Part shown: positions 18,375-27,130 of the stretch, piece after piece | How the letters are laid out: each line of letters begins with the position of its first letter | How positions within the stretch are numbered: the first letter of the stretch is position 1 | From: Jiella endophytica | GTDB lineage: Bacteria > Pseudomonadota > Alphaproteobacteria > Rhizobiales > Rhizobiaceae | Assembly: GCF_004519335.1 (NCBI RefSeq) | Contig: NZ_SOZD01000008.1 | Location: 1 to 64,000, forward strand | Length of the DNA: 64,000 nt | Direction: 5' to 3' | The notes under the pieces: model-generated | What the model saw: only the letters and a program-made list of their open reading frames with translations | Told to the model about the DNA's origin: nothing | Databases searched by the model: none | Program-made: the position numbers and the translations under genes

Positions 18375-18578
18375 ATCCTCTCCTCGACCCTTCTTTGCCG
18401 CAGCGGCGGTGCCCGCTTCGTCATAGCTTCGCTCGGCGAGACGAATTGTTTCCGTTTCACGCACACTAAGCATGACGCATGACCCGGTGCCAACGGCCGG
18501 CGCTTCGGATAAGGAATGACGGCAGAGTTTCGATTAAACCCACGGCAGGCCATCGAGCCGGCCCGGAGGACGCAGCAC

Positions 18579-19328
18579 ATGAGCGAGCGCGACGAACGCA
18601 AGACGCTGGTATTGACCGGCGCATCGAGGGGCATCGGCCATGCCACCGTCAAGCGCTTCTCCCGGGAAGGCTGGCGGGTGATCACCTGCTCGCGGCAGGA
18701 TTTCGCCGAAAACTGCCCCTGGCCGGCCGGCCCCGAGGACCACATCCGGGTCGATCTGTCGGATCCGGAAGACGTCGGCTACGCCACCTCGGAGATCCGC
18801 CGGCGGCTGGAGGCGAACGGCTCGCAGCTGCACGCTTTGGTCAACAATGCGGCGATCTCCCCGAAGGCCAGCGGCGGTGGGCGGCTCGATTCGATCCAGA
18901 CGCCGATGCACATGTGGCGCGACGTCTTCCAGGTGAACTTCTTCGCGCCGATCATGCTGGCGCGCGGGCTGTTCCGCGAGCTTTCGGCTGCCAAAGGCTC
19001 GATCGTCAACGTCACGTCGATCGCCGGCGGCCGCGTCCATCCCTTTGCCGGGACGGCCTATGCGACGTCGAAGGCGGCGCTGAACTCGCTGACCCGCGAG
19101 ATGGCCCACGATTTCGGCCCGGCCGGGATCCGCGTAAACGCGATTGCGCCTGGCGAAATCGAGACGGCGATCCTGTCGCCGGGCACCGAGAACATGATCG
19201 ACGACATCCCGCTGCGCAGGCTCGGCCAGACCTCGGAGGTCGCCGACGTGATCTTCTTCCTGTGCTCGAACCAGTCGAGCTATGTCAGCGGCTCCGAACT
19301 CCACATCAATGGCGGCCAGCACGTCTGA
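18579..19328 (+). CDS. Short-chain dehydrogenase/reductase
   Basis: 249 aa classical SDR, NAD(P)-dependent oxidoreductase. Cofactor motif TGASRGIGHATV (TGxxxGxG), NNAAIS, the active-site Ser in VTSIAGG, Tyr/Lys in YATSKAAL, and NAIAPGEIET. The C-terminus SGSELHINGGQHV is standard for the family. Substrate unknown. Start at 18579 with CGGAGGA 8 nt upstream; the longer frame (18516) is less likely. It is divergent from the ABC binding-protein gene. Confidence 0.88.
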   Translation: MSERDERKTLVLTGASRGIGHATVKRFSREGWRVITCSRQDFAENCPWPAGPEDHIRVDLSDPEDVGYATSEIRRRLEANGSQLHALVNNAAISPKASGGGRLDSIQTPMHMWRDVFQVNFFAPIMLARGLFRELSAAKGSIVNVTSIAGGRVHPFAGTAYATSKAALNSLTREMAHDFGPAGIRVNAIAPGEIETAILSPGTENMIDDIPLRRLGQTSEVADVIFFLCSNQSSYVSGSELHINGGQHV

Positions 19329-19372
19329 CCACCGGCGATGTGACGCTGAAGCTCAGCCTCTGTGGATCTCAG

Positions 19373-19516
19373 CCGAAGCGCCGTCGAGATCGGCGCCGAG
19401 AAGATAACGATCGCGACCAGCCAGAGGAATAGCGGCATCGGCGAATTGCGGGCGAGATCGATCCCCATCTCCTCGGCATAGGTCTTCGGCGTCTGAGCCA
19501 GCAGGCGGTCGACCAT
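19373..19516 (-). pseudogene. 5' remnant of an endonuclease III-like (HhH-GPD) gene
   Basis: The first 45 or so residues (VDRLLAQTPKTYAEEMGIDL, then SPMPLFLWLVAIVIFSAPIS) look like the N-terminus of small HhH-GPD endonucleases (pattern LL-TYAEE-GI-L--TP-PLF-LL---L-SARIS). After ISTALRL the reading frame continues to 19280 but loses family character and overlaps the SDR stop. The helix-hairpin-helix and catalytic residues are absent, so it is a truncated remnant; recognition is by eye. Confidence 0.5.
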
Positions 19517-19546
19517 CCAGGCCTTTTTTCGCGTCCCTTGCGATCG

Positions 19547-20164
19547 TCACACCCTGTTCGCCGGCGGGTTGTTGCGGGCGTCGAGCGCGGAGAACAGCAG
19601 CCCGAAGCCGGACGAGATGAAGGAGATGCCGAGGAATACGCCGACCGCCCACACCGCCGTGCCCGGCAGGCCGAGGATGAGGAACACGGCGAGTGCGATG
19701 TCGATGATGCCTGAGAGGATCACCAGCCAGAAGCGCGTCGTCGACAGACGGACCGCCCGGGCGATCGACAGGTTGAACAGGCCCGAGAGCAGGAAGAACG
19801 CCGCGAGCACCCAGGTCAGCGTGACGCTGCCGGCGAACGGGTCGGCGATGATGACGGCGCCGAGAATGACGCTGAGGACGGCAAGGAGAAGGTTTGACCA
19901 GAAGCCCGGCGCTTCCTTCGAGCGGAAGGCGGCGATTGCGCCGACGACACCGCCGAGGATCAAAAGCCAGCCGAAGAACAGCGTCGTCGCCAGCGTCGCA
20001 GCAAAGGGCACGAGCAGTGCCAGGAAACCGACGACGATCATCAGGCCGCCCTGGAAGGCATAATATTTCCAGTGGTCGTGGAGATAGCGCTGGACCGCCT
20101 TCACGGCCTCGCGCTGCTTGGCGCTGGCATTGATCGGATCACCCGTTCCCGGCTCGATCGACAT
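19547..20164 (-). CDS. HdeD-family membrane protein (DUF308)
   Basis: 205 aa, six membrane helices in three repeated pairs typical of HdeD/DUF308, starting YYAFQGGLMIVVGFLALLVP and including LFFGWLLILGG and TWVLAAFFLLSGLFNL. HdeD in E. coli is linked to acid resistance at high density; the molecular role is unclear. Start at 20164 with GAGGATGAAACG upstream. Confidence 0.88.
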   Translation of the reverse strand: MSIEPGTGDPINASAKQREAVKAVQRYLHDHWKYYAFQGGLMIVVGFLALLVPFAATLATTLFFGWLLILGGVVGAIAAFRSKEAPGFWSNLLLAVLSVILGAVIIADPFAGSVTLTWVLAAFFLLSGLFNLSIARAVRLSTTRFWLVILSGIIDIALAVFLILGLPGTAVWAVGVFLGISFISSGFGLLFSALDARNNPPANRV

Positions 20165-20362
20165 CGTTTCATCCTCAACTCTGAACCCATCGGACATTCG
20201 AAGTCGGAACCGACGGTCACGCGATCGCGGCTTCGGCCGCGAGCAAACGGGATCCGACCTGGAAGCGTCCAGCCCGGACCATCGGCTTCCTCCACCGACA
20301 AGATCATAGCCGCAGGCCGATCTTTCCAGATGACGGCGCCGTGATCGAACAGAATTTTTGCC

Positions 20363-20947
20363 TCAGCCGTGGCGCGTGAGGCTCCGCGCCGTGTCGAGCA
20401 GCTTCTCGCAGAGCGTCTCGAGGCTCGAGCGGGCGACGTCGTCGGTCAGCCGGCCGTTCTCGTCGAAGCCTTCGGCCGCCCGCGGCACCAGACACTGCTG
20501 GGTCAGCACCTCGGCGCCGAGGGCGCGCAGCACGATACGCACCGCCTCGAGACCACGCAGCCCGCCGAAGCGGCCCGGCGAGGCCGAGGCGAGACCGACG
20601 ACGAGGCCCTTGAAGGGCTGGACGGGGCGCTCCTGCACCTTCCGCACCCGGCTCGCCCAGTCGATGGTGTTCTTCAGAAGCGGCGGGATCGAAGCGTTGT
20701 ATTCCGGCGAGACGATCAGGAGGGCGTCCTGCGCGGCAATGCGCTGGGCGATCAGCTGGGCGTTGTGCGGCACGCCCGTCTCGGCCTCGACGTCGCCGTC
20801 ATAGATCGGCAGCGGATAATCGGCGAGATCGATGCGGCTGACGACGGCGTCGGTCACCGAGATCAGCCGCATCGCCTCCGAAGCGAGACGGCGATTATAG
20901 GAGCCGAGCCGGAGCGAGCCCGGCATGATCAGGACATTGGTGCTCAA
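20363..20947 (-). CDS. NAD(P)H-dependent FMN reductase family protein
   Basis: 194 aa flavodoxin-like fold: N-terminal strand plus phosphate loop NVLIMPGSLRLGSYNRRL, then LLIVSPEYNASIPPLLKNTIDW, the family's FMN/active-site signature. Probably reduces FMN, quinones or azo/chromate compounds. I chose the TTG at 20947, which overlaps the upstream methyltransferase stop as TTGA and gives the full N-terminal strand; ATG at 20926 would delete it. Last gene of the dnaJ-pmtA-pmtA run. Confidence 0.82.
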   Translation of the reverse strand: MSTNVLIMPGSLRLGSYNRRLASEAMRLISVTDAVVSRIDLADYPLPIYDGDVEAETGVPHNAQLIAQRIAAQDALLIVSPEYNASIPPLLKNTIDWASRVRKVQERPVQPFKGLVVGLASASPGRFGGLRGLEAVRIVLRALGAEVLTQQCLVPRAAEGFDENGRLTDDVARSSLETLCEKLLDTARSLTRHG

Positions 20948-21561
20948 GCGGCTACGTCTCCCGCGGCGCTCTGGCGGTCCTGATCGTAGATCCACACCCG
21001 CGCCGGCGGGATGTTGTTCCAGACCCGGCGGGAGGACTTGACGGTGAACACCCCCGGCACCGGCCGCACCGGCGGCGTCACCATGTAGGAAAGCTGGGTG
21101 AGGTTGCCGCCCGGCAAGAGCCGCTCGAAATAGCGCGAGAACAGCGCCTGGCGCGTCGACTGCGCCATGTTGACGATCGGGATGGCGAACAGGATGGCGG
21201 CGTATTTCGGGCTCTCGCCGACCGGACCGAGCGTCTTGTCGAGATCGAGACCGTCACCCTGGATGACGTTGACGCCCGGAAAGCGCTTCTTCAGCTTTTC
21301 GGCAAACTCGCGGTCGTATTCGATCGAGGTGATGCGCTCGGGTGCAACGCCCTGTTCGAGCAACGTCCTTGTGACGACGCCGAGGCCGGGACCGAGTTCG
21401 AGGATCGGTCCGTCGAGTTCGGTCGTGGCGTGCTTGACCATCATCCGGCAGTAGGACCGGCTCGACGGCGCCACCGCGCCCATCTTCGCCGGGCTGCGCA
21501 CCCAGGTCGCCAGGAAGGGGAGCCAGTCGCTCTCGTGGGACTGCGGATTCGGTCGGCTCAT
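20944..21561 (-). CDS. PmtA-like phospholipid N-methyltransferase, second copy
   Basis: 205 aa. Class I methyltransferase resembling rhizobial PmtA: VRSPAKMGAVAPSSRSYCRM, motif I ILELGPGLGVVTRTLLEQG, SIEYDREFAEKLKKRFPGVN, QGDGLDLD, and the C-terminal NNIPPARVWIYDQ corresponding to PmtA NIPPAQLWVYR. PmtA methylates phosphatidylethanolamine towards phosphatidylcholine. The start at 21561 has GAGGG upstream. The next upstream gene is a diverged paralogue, suggesting a tandem duplication. Confidence 0.75.
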   Translation of the reverse strand: MSRPNPQSHESDWLPFLATWVRSPAKMGAVAPSSRSYCRMMVKHATTELDGPILELGPGLGVVTRTLLEQGVAPERITSIEYDREFAEKLKKRFPGVNVIQGDGLDLDKTLGPVGESPKYAAILFAIPIVNMAQSTRQALFSRYFERLLPGGNLTQLSYMVTPPVRPVPGVFTVKSSRRVWNNIPPARVWIYDQDRQSAAGDVAA

Positions 21562-21711
21562 GATAAACCCTCAGGACTCGAACAACGGGTCGTCTCGGAA
21601 CGGGGCGGGTTGCCCGCCACACGCTGCATCGTCTGCTTCGCCACGATCGTTTCCGGCGGCATTGCCGCCCTCGCCGGTCGTGCATTGCCGGGCTCTCCGC
21701 CCGGGGACGGA

Positions 21712-22338
21712 TCAGGCGGACCGATAGACGAGGACGCGCGCCGGCGGCAGGTTCCGCTTGATCCACGGGCTGAGCTCCAGCCGCGCGCCGATCCGCGCCG
21801 GCTTCACCGGCTGGGTCAGGGCATAGGAAAACTGGATGAAGGGCGCGCCAGGCTGCATCCGCTCGAGCGAGCGTCCGATGACCGTCTCGCGCATCTCGTC
21901 CGGCCGGGTGAACAGCGGCAGGCTGGAAACCACCGCCTCAAGAGGATCGACGCCGATCCACTGCGGCAGAGAAGCGCCGATCGAATAGGCGTCGCCCTGA
22001 ATGACCTCGGCGTCCGGGAAGCGCTTCTTCAGAAGCTTGCAGAACTCGCTCGAATATTCGACGAGCACCAGCGAGCGCTCCGGTACGCCGCGGGCGATCA
22101 GCATCTGGGTGACGACGCCGGTGCCGGGACCGAGTTCCAGAACCTTGGAATTGGCAGAGAAGGCTGCGGGATCGGGAACATAGGCCGCCATAGCGCGGCC
22201 GAGCGCCCGCGAGGAAGGCGATACGGCTCCGGTGATCAACGGCCGCTGCAGCCACCCGCGAAAGAATCGCGCCTCGTCGCTGACCTTGATGCGCGGGCGC
22301 GCGGCTGCAGGTGATCGCCGCTGCGGTAGTTCGAGCAC
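21712..22338 (-). CDS. PmtA-like phospholipid N-methyltransferase, first copy
   Basis: 208 aa, GTG start with a strong GGAGGAAAAGG ribosome binding site. DEARFFRGWLQRPLITGAV aligns with the PmtA N-terminus, motif I is VLELGPGTGVVTQMLIARG, followed by VLVEYSSEFCKLLKKRFPD, QGDAYSIG and the C-terminal NLPPARVLVYR. In rhizobia pmtA commonly follows dnaJ, as here, so this is the more likely orthologue, though I cannot tell the two copies' activities apart. Confidence 0.78.
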   Translation of the reverse strand: MLELPQRRSPAAARPRIKVSDEARFFRGWLQRPLITGAVSPSSRALGRAMAAYVPDPAAFSANSKVLELGPGTGVVTQMLIARGVPERSLVLVEYSSEFCKLLKKRFPDAEVIQGDAYSIGASLPQWIGVDPLEAVVSSLPLFTRPDEMRETVIGRSLERMQPGAPFIQFSYALTQPVKPARIGARLELSPWIKRNLPPARVLVYRSA

Positions 22339-22458
22339 GCCTTTTCCTCCATCCCACCGGGAGACTCGCCGGACGATACGAGTCCGGCCTGTTGCGGGAA
22401 CCGGCGTGTCCTGAACATCAGCCGCCGATACGAAACGGTATCTTGAAGATGGGGCGGC

Positions 22459-23598
22459 TCAGCCGTCGCTCAACCCTTCGAAGAATTCCTTCATCCGGGC
22501 GAAGAAGCCGCTGGATTGAGGCGAATTTTCCTTCGAGGAGATCCGCTCGAACTCCTCCAGCAGCTCGCGCTGCTGCCGCGAGAGGTTCTGCGGGGTCTCG
22601 ATCGCCACCTGGATGAACAGATCGCCGGTCTGCTGCGAGCGCAGCACCGGCATGCCCTTGCCGCGCAGCCGGAACTGCTTGCCCGACTGGGTGCCGTCGG
22701 GGATCTTCACCCGGCTGGCATTACCGTCGAGGGTCTGGACGTCGATGTTGCCGCCGAGCGCGGCGGTGGTCATCGAGACCGGCACCTTGCAGAACAGATC
22801 GGCGCCGTCGCGCTGGAAGAACTCGTGCGGACGGATCGACAGGAAGATGTAGAGATCGCCCGCCGGCCCGCCCCTGAGGCCCGCCTCGCCCTCGCCGGCC
22901 AGCCGGATGCGGGTGCCGTCCTCGATGCCGGCGGGAATGTTGACGGAGAGGCTGCGCTCCTCGGGGAGCCGGCCCTCGCCGCCGCACTTGTCGCAGGGGT
23001 CGGTGATGACCTGGCCGCGGCCCTGGCAGTTGGGACAGGTCCGCTCGATCGAGAAGAAGCCCTGCGCCGCCCGCACCCGGCCGACGCCGCCGCAGGTCGG
23101 GCAGGCCTTCGGGCTCGACCCCGGCTTGGCGCCGGAGCCCGAGCACACGTCGCACTGGATCGTCGTCGGCACGCCGATCTCGGCGGTCTTGCCGGAAAAC
23201 GCCTCCTCGAGGGTGATCTCCATGTTGTAGCGAAGGTCCGAACCGCGCTCGCGGCCGCCGGAGCCCTGCCGCCCGCGGGCGCGTCCGCCCATCATCTCGC
23301 CGAAGATGTCGTCGAAGATGTCGGCCATCGACGAGGCGAAGTCGCCCCTGAACCCGCCGGCACCGGCGCCGCCGTTCTGGAAGGCGGCATGGCCGAAGCG
23401 ATCATAGGCAGCGCGCTTCTGCGGATCCTTCAGGACCTCATAGGCCTCGCCGAGCTCCTTGAACTTCATCTCGGCTTCGGCGTCGCCCGGATTGCGATCC
23501 GGATGGAACTGCATGGCGAGCTTGCGAAACGCACTCTTGAGCCCCTTCTCGTCCACGTCGCGGGCCACGCCGAGCATTTCGTAGTAATCGACCTTCAT
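22459..23598 (-). CDS. dnaJ: Chaperone protein DnaJ
   Basis: 379 aa, complete. J-domain with [12 protein letters not shown] (HPD motif), Gly/Phe-rich linker, four CxxCxGxG zinc repeats ([32 protein letters not shown]; about residues 150-210) and the C-terminal substrate-binding domain. Co-chaperone that stimulates DnaK ATPase in the cytoplasm. dnaK, normally directly upstream in rhizobia, is not next to it; an acyltransferase gene lies there instead. The two pmtA-like genes follow downstream. Confidence 0.97.
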   Translation of the reverse strand: MKVDYYEMLGVARDVDEKGLKSAFRKLAMQFHPDRNPGDAEAEMKFKELGEAYEVLKDPQKRAAYDRFGHAAFQNGGAGAGGFRGDFASSMADIFDDIFGEMMGGRARGRQGSGGRERGSDLRYNMEITLEEAFSGKTAEIGVPTTIQCDVCSGSGAKPGSSPKACPTCGGVGRVRAAQGFFSIERTCPNCQGRGQVITDPCDKCGGEGRLPEERSLSVNIPAGIEDGTRIRLAGEGEAGLRGGPAGDLYIFLSIRPHEFFQRDGADLFCKVPVSMTTAALGGNIDVQTLDGNASRVKIPDGTQSGKQFRLRGKGMPVLRSQQTGDLFIQVAIETPQNLSRQQRELLEEFERISSKENSPQSSGFFARMKEFFEGLSDG

Positions 23599-23936
23599 TC
23601 ACGCTTCCATCAATTGTCGTGCCGGCCAACGCCGCGGCCGCGTGGCGTGCGACCGCCCGCCGCTCGTGCCGCCGAGCGATCCGGACATTCGTGATGGCCC
23701 GGGCGGCGCCGGACCTTGAACCGTAGATGCCATCGGTCATGGGCGGACGGAATCGCGACCGCCACCACAGATGGCGACATCTTTCGCAGCGTTCGATCGT
23801 CGCGCAAATGGTGTTCCGCGCCGGACTTCGCGCTGCAGACTGCCCGCTCATTTAGGAACGTTCGCTCGCCGATACCATAGGCCGCAGTTGAGGCATAGTC
23901 CGCCGGGCTTTGGGCGGCCGCCCCTCGGCGAAAGGC
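23599..23936. other. Intergenic region upstream of dnaJ
   Basis: 338 nt between the acyltransferase stop and dnaJ. I found no CIRCE element, no convincing heat-shock promoter and no remnant of dnaK. The dnaJ promoter is presumably here. Confidence 0.4.
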
Positions 23937-25022
23937 TCAGGCCGAGGCAAGACCCGGCCCGGCGCGGGGCGATCCCCCCTTGCGGGAACTCAGCATCCTG
24001 GCGCAGAGCGGCTCGAAGTAGATCCCGGAAAGCACCGCCACGACCACCGTCGCGAGCATCGGCAGGGTCCAGAAGACATAGAAGTCGATAACGTTCATCT
24101 GCCGCAGGCCGTGATACCAGACGACTTCGAGGAAGATGAACTCCATCACCGGATGGATCAGGTAGATGCCGAAGGCGACCCGCGTCACCGGCATCAGCGG
24201 CGCCAGCATCGCGGTCGAATCGGGCGCGGCGGTCTCGGCGAGCGCCGTCAGCGTCAGCGCGGCGATCATCAGCGGCATAACGACATAGTAGTCGCAGCCG
24301 GCCAGCATGGCGACGACGACCAGCGCCGTCGTCAGGAGACCGGGCCAGTGGCTCCTGACGTCGAGCAGCCGGCGCTCGACGACGACTGCCGTGGCCGCAC
24401 CGATCATGAAATCGGCGAGCGCGCGATAGGCGCCCATGGAATCGGCGGTCATCCAGTGACCGCTTGGAAACCAGCCCCGCGCCGAGGCGATCTCGAGGAC
24501 GCCGATCCACAAAGCGATGGCGGCCAGAAGCGCCGCGAGCCCGCCTCGCCTCAGAACGATCAGCACCAGCGGAAACAGCGCATAGCAGAAGAACTCCGCG
24601 CTGATCGACCAGGACGGATAGTTGAGCGCGAGCCCGTCGGTCGTCCCCAGCGCGTGCAGGAGCAGGAGGTGGAACGGCAGCGCCGCAAGGTCGTGCCGCC
24701 AGGGATAGTTCGGCGCGCCCATCGCAAAGGCGAGGAGCGCCACGGCGGCAAAGAATAGCGTGATGACGTAGTGCAGCGGCAAGAGGCGCGCCGCGCGGGC
24801 CCGCATGAACCGGCCATAGGAGGCAAGGTCGCCGACCCTTGCCTGATAGCGGGTCGTGATGAAGAAGCCGGAGATCATGAAGAACATGTCGAGCAGCGGC
24901 AGCAGCCGATAGAGCACGCTCGTTCCCGTCTCGACGCCGTAAGGCGCCCAGAACAGGAAATGATAGGCCATGATCAGGATCGCGGCGACGAAGCGCCAGC
25001 AATCGAAGATCCGGAAATACAA
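23937..25022 (-). CDS. Acyltransferase 3 family membrane protein (OafA-like)
   Basis: 361 aa, about ten membrane helices. N-terminal pattern RIFDCWRFVAAILIMAYHF carries the family's essential membrane His, followed by DMFFMISGFFITTRY and the conserved Arg cluster YGRFMRARAARLLPLHY; SWSISAEFFCYALFPL is the second family signature. These enzymes O-acetylate surface polysaccharides, lipids or other envelope glycans. The start is TTG at 25022 with GGAGG seven nt upstream; the next ATG would remove the first helix. Confidence 0.85.
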   Translation of the reverse strand: MYFRIFDCWRFVAAILIMAYHFLFWAPYGVETGTSVLYRLLPLLDMFFMISGFFITTRYQARVGDLASYGRFMRARAARLLPLHYVITLFFAAVALLAFAMGAPNYPWRHDLAALPFHLLLLHALGTTDGLALNYPSWSISAEFFCYALFPLVLIVLRRGGLAALLAAIALWIGVLEIASARGWFPSGHWMTADSMGAYRALADFMIGAATAVVVERRLLDVRSHWPGLLTTALVVVAMLAGCDYYVVMPLMIAALTLTALAETAAPDSTAMLAPLMPVTRVAFGIYLIHPVMEFIFLEVVWYHGLRQMNVIDFYVFWTLPMLATVVVAVLSGIYFEPLCARMLSSRKGGSPRAGPGLASA

Positions 25023-25234
25023 GGCAGGCCTCCGCCGAAGGTGCGGCGACTTTAATCGTCGCCACGGCGATCCATTGTTCCGCCGTTCATCGGCCGCCGC
25101 AACGAAATGCCGAATTTTCGGTTAAGACGCCCGCAACCGCAGGGAGACCAGCGCCCGGCTGACAGTATTGCCGGACAAGCTGGCGCAGACCGTTCGGCGC
25201 AACAGTGGATCCCGCGGCGGAGACTTATGCGAAG

Positions 25235-25504
25235 TCAGATCCGGTCGAGCGGACAGGGAACGGCCTTGCGGTCGCATTTGCGACGATAGACCCGCTCCCA
25301 TCGCGACAGCCGGCCGCGTTCGACCAGCCTTGCGACGAGTTCGCGGAAGAACGCCTTTTTCTTCGGCTTCTTTTCCAGCCGCTTGAAGCGCTTCTTGTCG
25401 CGGCGGGTCATCGAACAGCCGATGCAGCTGCCATCCTCGCCGCGGAACTTGCAGACGCCGATACAGGGCGACGGCGCCTTGGCCCATCGTTTCGCCACGA
25501 ACAT
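25235..25504 (-). CDS. DUF1289 domain protein
   Basis: 89 aa. PCIGVCKFRGEDGSCIGCSMT is the Cys-rich DUF1289 motif (CxxxC...CxGC), probably a small metal- or Fe-S-binding element. It is followed by a Lys/Arg-rich C-terminal half unlike the short family core. The ATG at 25504 lies very close to an AGAGG; a GTG two codons later (25498) has better spacing and may be the true start. Function unknown. Confidence 0.75.
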   Translation of the reverse strand: MFVAKRWAKAPSPCIGVCKFRGEDGSCIGCSMTRRDKKRFKRLEKKPKKKAFFRELVARLVERGRLSRWERVYRRKCDRKAVPCPLDRI

Positions 25505-25705
25505 CCTCTGAAAAGAGCCCGGCCAATTCGCCGGGACGGGAAAAGCAGGCGTCCGACCAAGGTGGACGCAACGCAGCGGATCGTCACTTTGACCCGGCGG
25601 ATTTGGCTGCTATAAAGGCTGACAGTGATTGTCAAGTTTTTGAATGATTCCAGACTGGCCGGTGCGCATCAGCCGGAAAGCCGGGAATCCTCGACGGACG
25701 ACCCG

Positions 25706-26182
25706 ATGAGCGCAGCATTCGCCTATGCAGAACCGGCTTTCGCCGGTGCCGTGATTCTCCCCTTTCAGCGCGATGGCGGAACCTTCCAGTGCCCGACGGT
25801 GGCACAGCGGGTGCCGCAGCTCGCCGAGGAGGACGTCGTCCGGCTGAACCGCCTGCGCTGGTTCGCGCTGAAGAGCCGGCTGTCGCCGAAGCCGGACGTC
25901 GAGCGCGCCTGCCTCGTCCTGTCCGCCCAGGCGGAAGCGAGGATCGACGATCTCGCCAATATCTTCTTCCGGGCCCTCGACGAACACGCCAATCGCGAGC
26001 TCTCCCTCTATCGCCCCGGCGCCCGCCGGCCGTCGGAGGACGAGATCTGGCTGCTCCGCCTGCTCGATGCCTGGCGCGAGGGCGACCGCAAGGCCGGCTC
26101 CGCGCTGATCTCCTGGCGCGTCGGGCCTGAAGGCCGGCGCTGGCTGCGTTTCCTCGCCGAGGCATTCGCCAACCACCTTTGA
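25706..26182 (+). CDS. Conserved hypothetical protein
   Basis: 158 aa cytoplasmic protein, not recognised. The sequence LAEEDVVRLNRLRWFALKSRL, a mid-region rich in charged residues and DEIWLLRLLDAWREGD are helix-rich and look like a real folded protein. No signal peptide or catalytic motif. The start at 25706 (MSAAFAYAEPAF) has GGACG upstream; a GTG at 25625 in frame would add 27 unremarkable residues. Confidence 0.6.
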   Translation: MSAAFAYAEPAFAGAVILPFQRDGGTFQCPTVAQRVPQLAEEDVVRLNRLRWFALKSRLSPKPDVERACLVLSAQAEARIDDLANIFFRALDEHANRELSLYRPGARRPSEDEIWLLRLLDAWREGDRKAGSALISWRVGPEGRRWLRFLAEAFANHL

Positions 26183-26516
26183 GCCAGAAGGGGCCGGCAT
26201 GGCAGCAATCGCGTCTCGACCCCCGGCTTCATCCCGCACGCCCCTGCACCCTCGCACGGACCTTGCCCGTCCGGCCGACGGCGTTCGCCTGCCAGGTTCC
26301 GGCATCAAGCTCCTCTTATCGGCGCGCTCCAAGGGCGGCCAGAACGCCGGTGGCACACGCCTGATGCCCAACAATCCGGGTTTGCGGAAACGGGTGTGCC
26401 ATGTCCGGAAAATTCTTCGGGGCTCGGGGTACCATGTTCTTTAGAAGCGTTCTATTGTGGGAAACCAAGGACGCCGCAGGGCGTTTGCGATTCGAGATTT
26501 GAGAAAGGAGACTGCA
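26183..26516. other. Intergenic region upstream of dps
   Basis: 334 nt. It should contain the dps promoter. No complete EcfG promoter (GGAAC-N16/17-CGTT) or other site could be identified. Confidence 0.35.
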
Positions 26517-26999
26517 ATGGCTCTCGTGGCCGCGAAGATGGAACCGACCGCCAAGGAAGAGATCGTCGAGGGTCTGACCCAGGCGCTGGCCGAAACGGCC
26601 GTCGAGACGATGAAGGCGCAGAACTTCCATTGGAACGTCACCGGCATGGCTTTCGGCCCGCTGCACGAGCTGTTCCAGAAGATCTACGAGGATCACTTCG
26701 AGGGTCAGGACTTTCTCGCCGAGCGCATCAAGGCGATGGACGCCCATGCCGAGGGCCGGCTCAGCGTCTTCCTGTCGCGCAGCGCCATCACCGAGCATGA
26801 CGGCAAGACCGACGCGAAGACGATGATCGAGGTCCTCCTGAAGGACCAGGAGACGCTGTCCTCGACGCTCTCGGCCCTCGCCGCCGTCGCCGACCAGCAT
26901 GGCGACTGGGCGACCAACGACATGGCCACCGCCCGCATCGAGGTGCACGACAAGTTTGCCTGGATGCTGCGCGCCCATCTGCGCGGCTCGGCGGCCTGA
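26517..26999 (+). CDS. dps: Dps-family DNA-binding ferritin-like protein
   Basis: 160 aa. Ferroxidase region QNFHWNVTGMAFGPLHELF followed by YEDHFEGQDFLAERI, the Dps pattern whose His, Asp and Glu residues form the intersubunit iron site. Forms dodecamers that oxidise and store iron and shield DNA during starvation and peroxide stress. N-terminus is short, with Lys residues (AAKMEPTAKEE). Start at 26517 with AGAAAGGAGACTGCA. A strong terminator follows. Confidence 0.92.
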   Translation: MALVAAKMEPTAKEEIVEGLTQALAETAVETMKAQNFHWNVTGMAFGPLHELFQKIYEDHFEGQDFLAERIKAMDAHAEGRLSVFLSRSAITEHDGKTDAKTMIEVLLKDQETLSSTLSALAAVADQHGDWATNDMATARIEVHDKFAWMLRAHLRGSAA

Positions 27000-27072
27000 T
27001 CCGGGCCATTCCGGGGCACGGCCGATCCCCACGGGCGGCCGGGCGTCCCCGAGAATGTTGCGATGATTTCGA

Positions 27073-27098
27073 ACCCCGCCGATGCCGGCGGGGTTTTT
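27073..27098 (+). terminator. Rho-independent terminator after dps
   Basis: CCCCGCCG, loop ATGC, CGGCGGGG, then TTTTT: an 8-bp GC stem with a T tract, 75 nt after the dps stop. Confidence 0.88.
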
Positions 27099-27130
27099 GC
27101 GTTCAGAGCGCGGCCAATTTGGGGATGCGC

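Noticed and set aside
23599-23936. Heat-shock control element (CIRCE or sigma-32 site) before dnaJ
   Set aside because: Looked for and not found.
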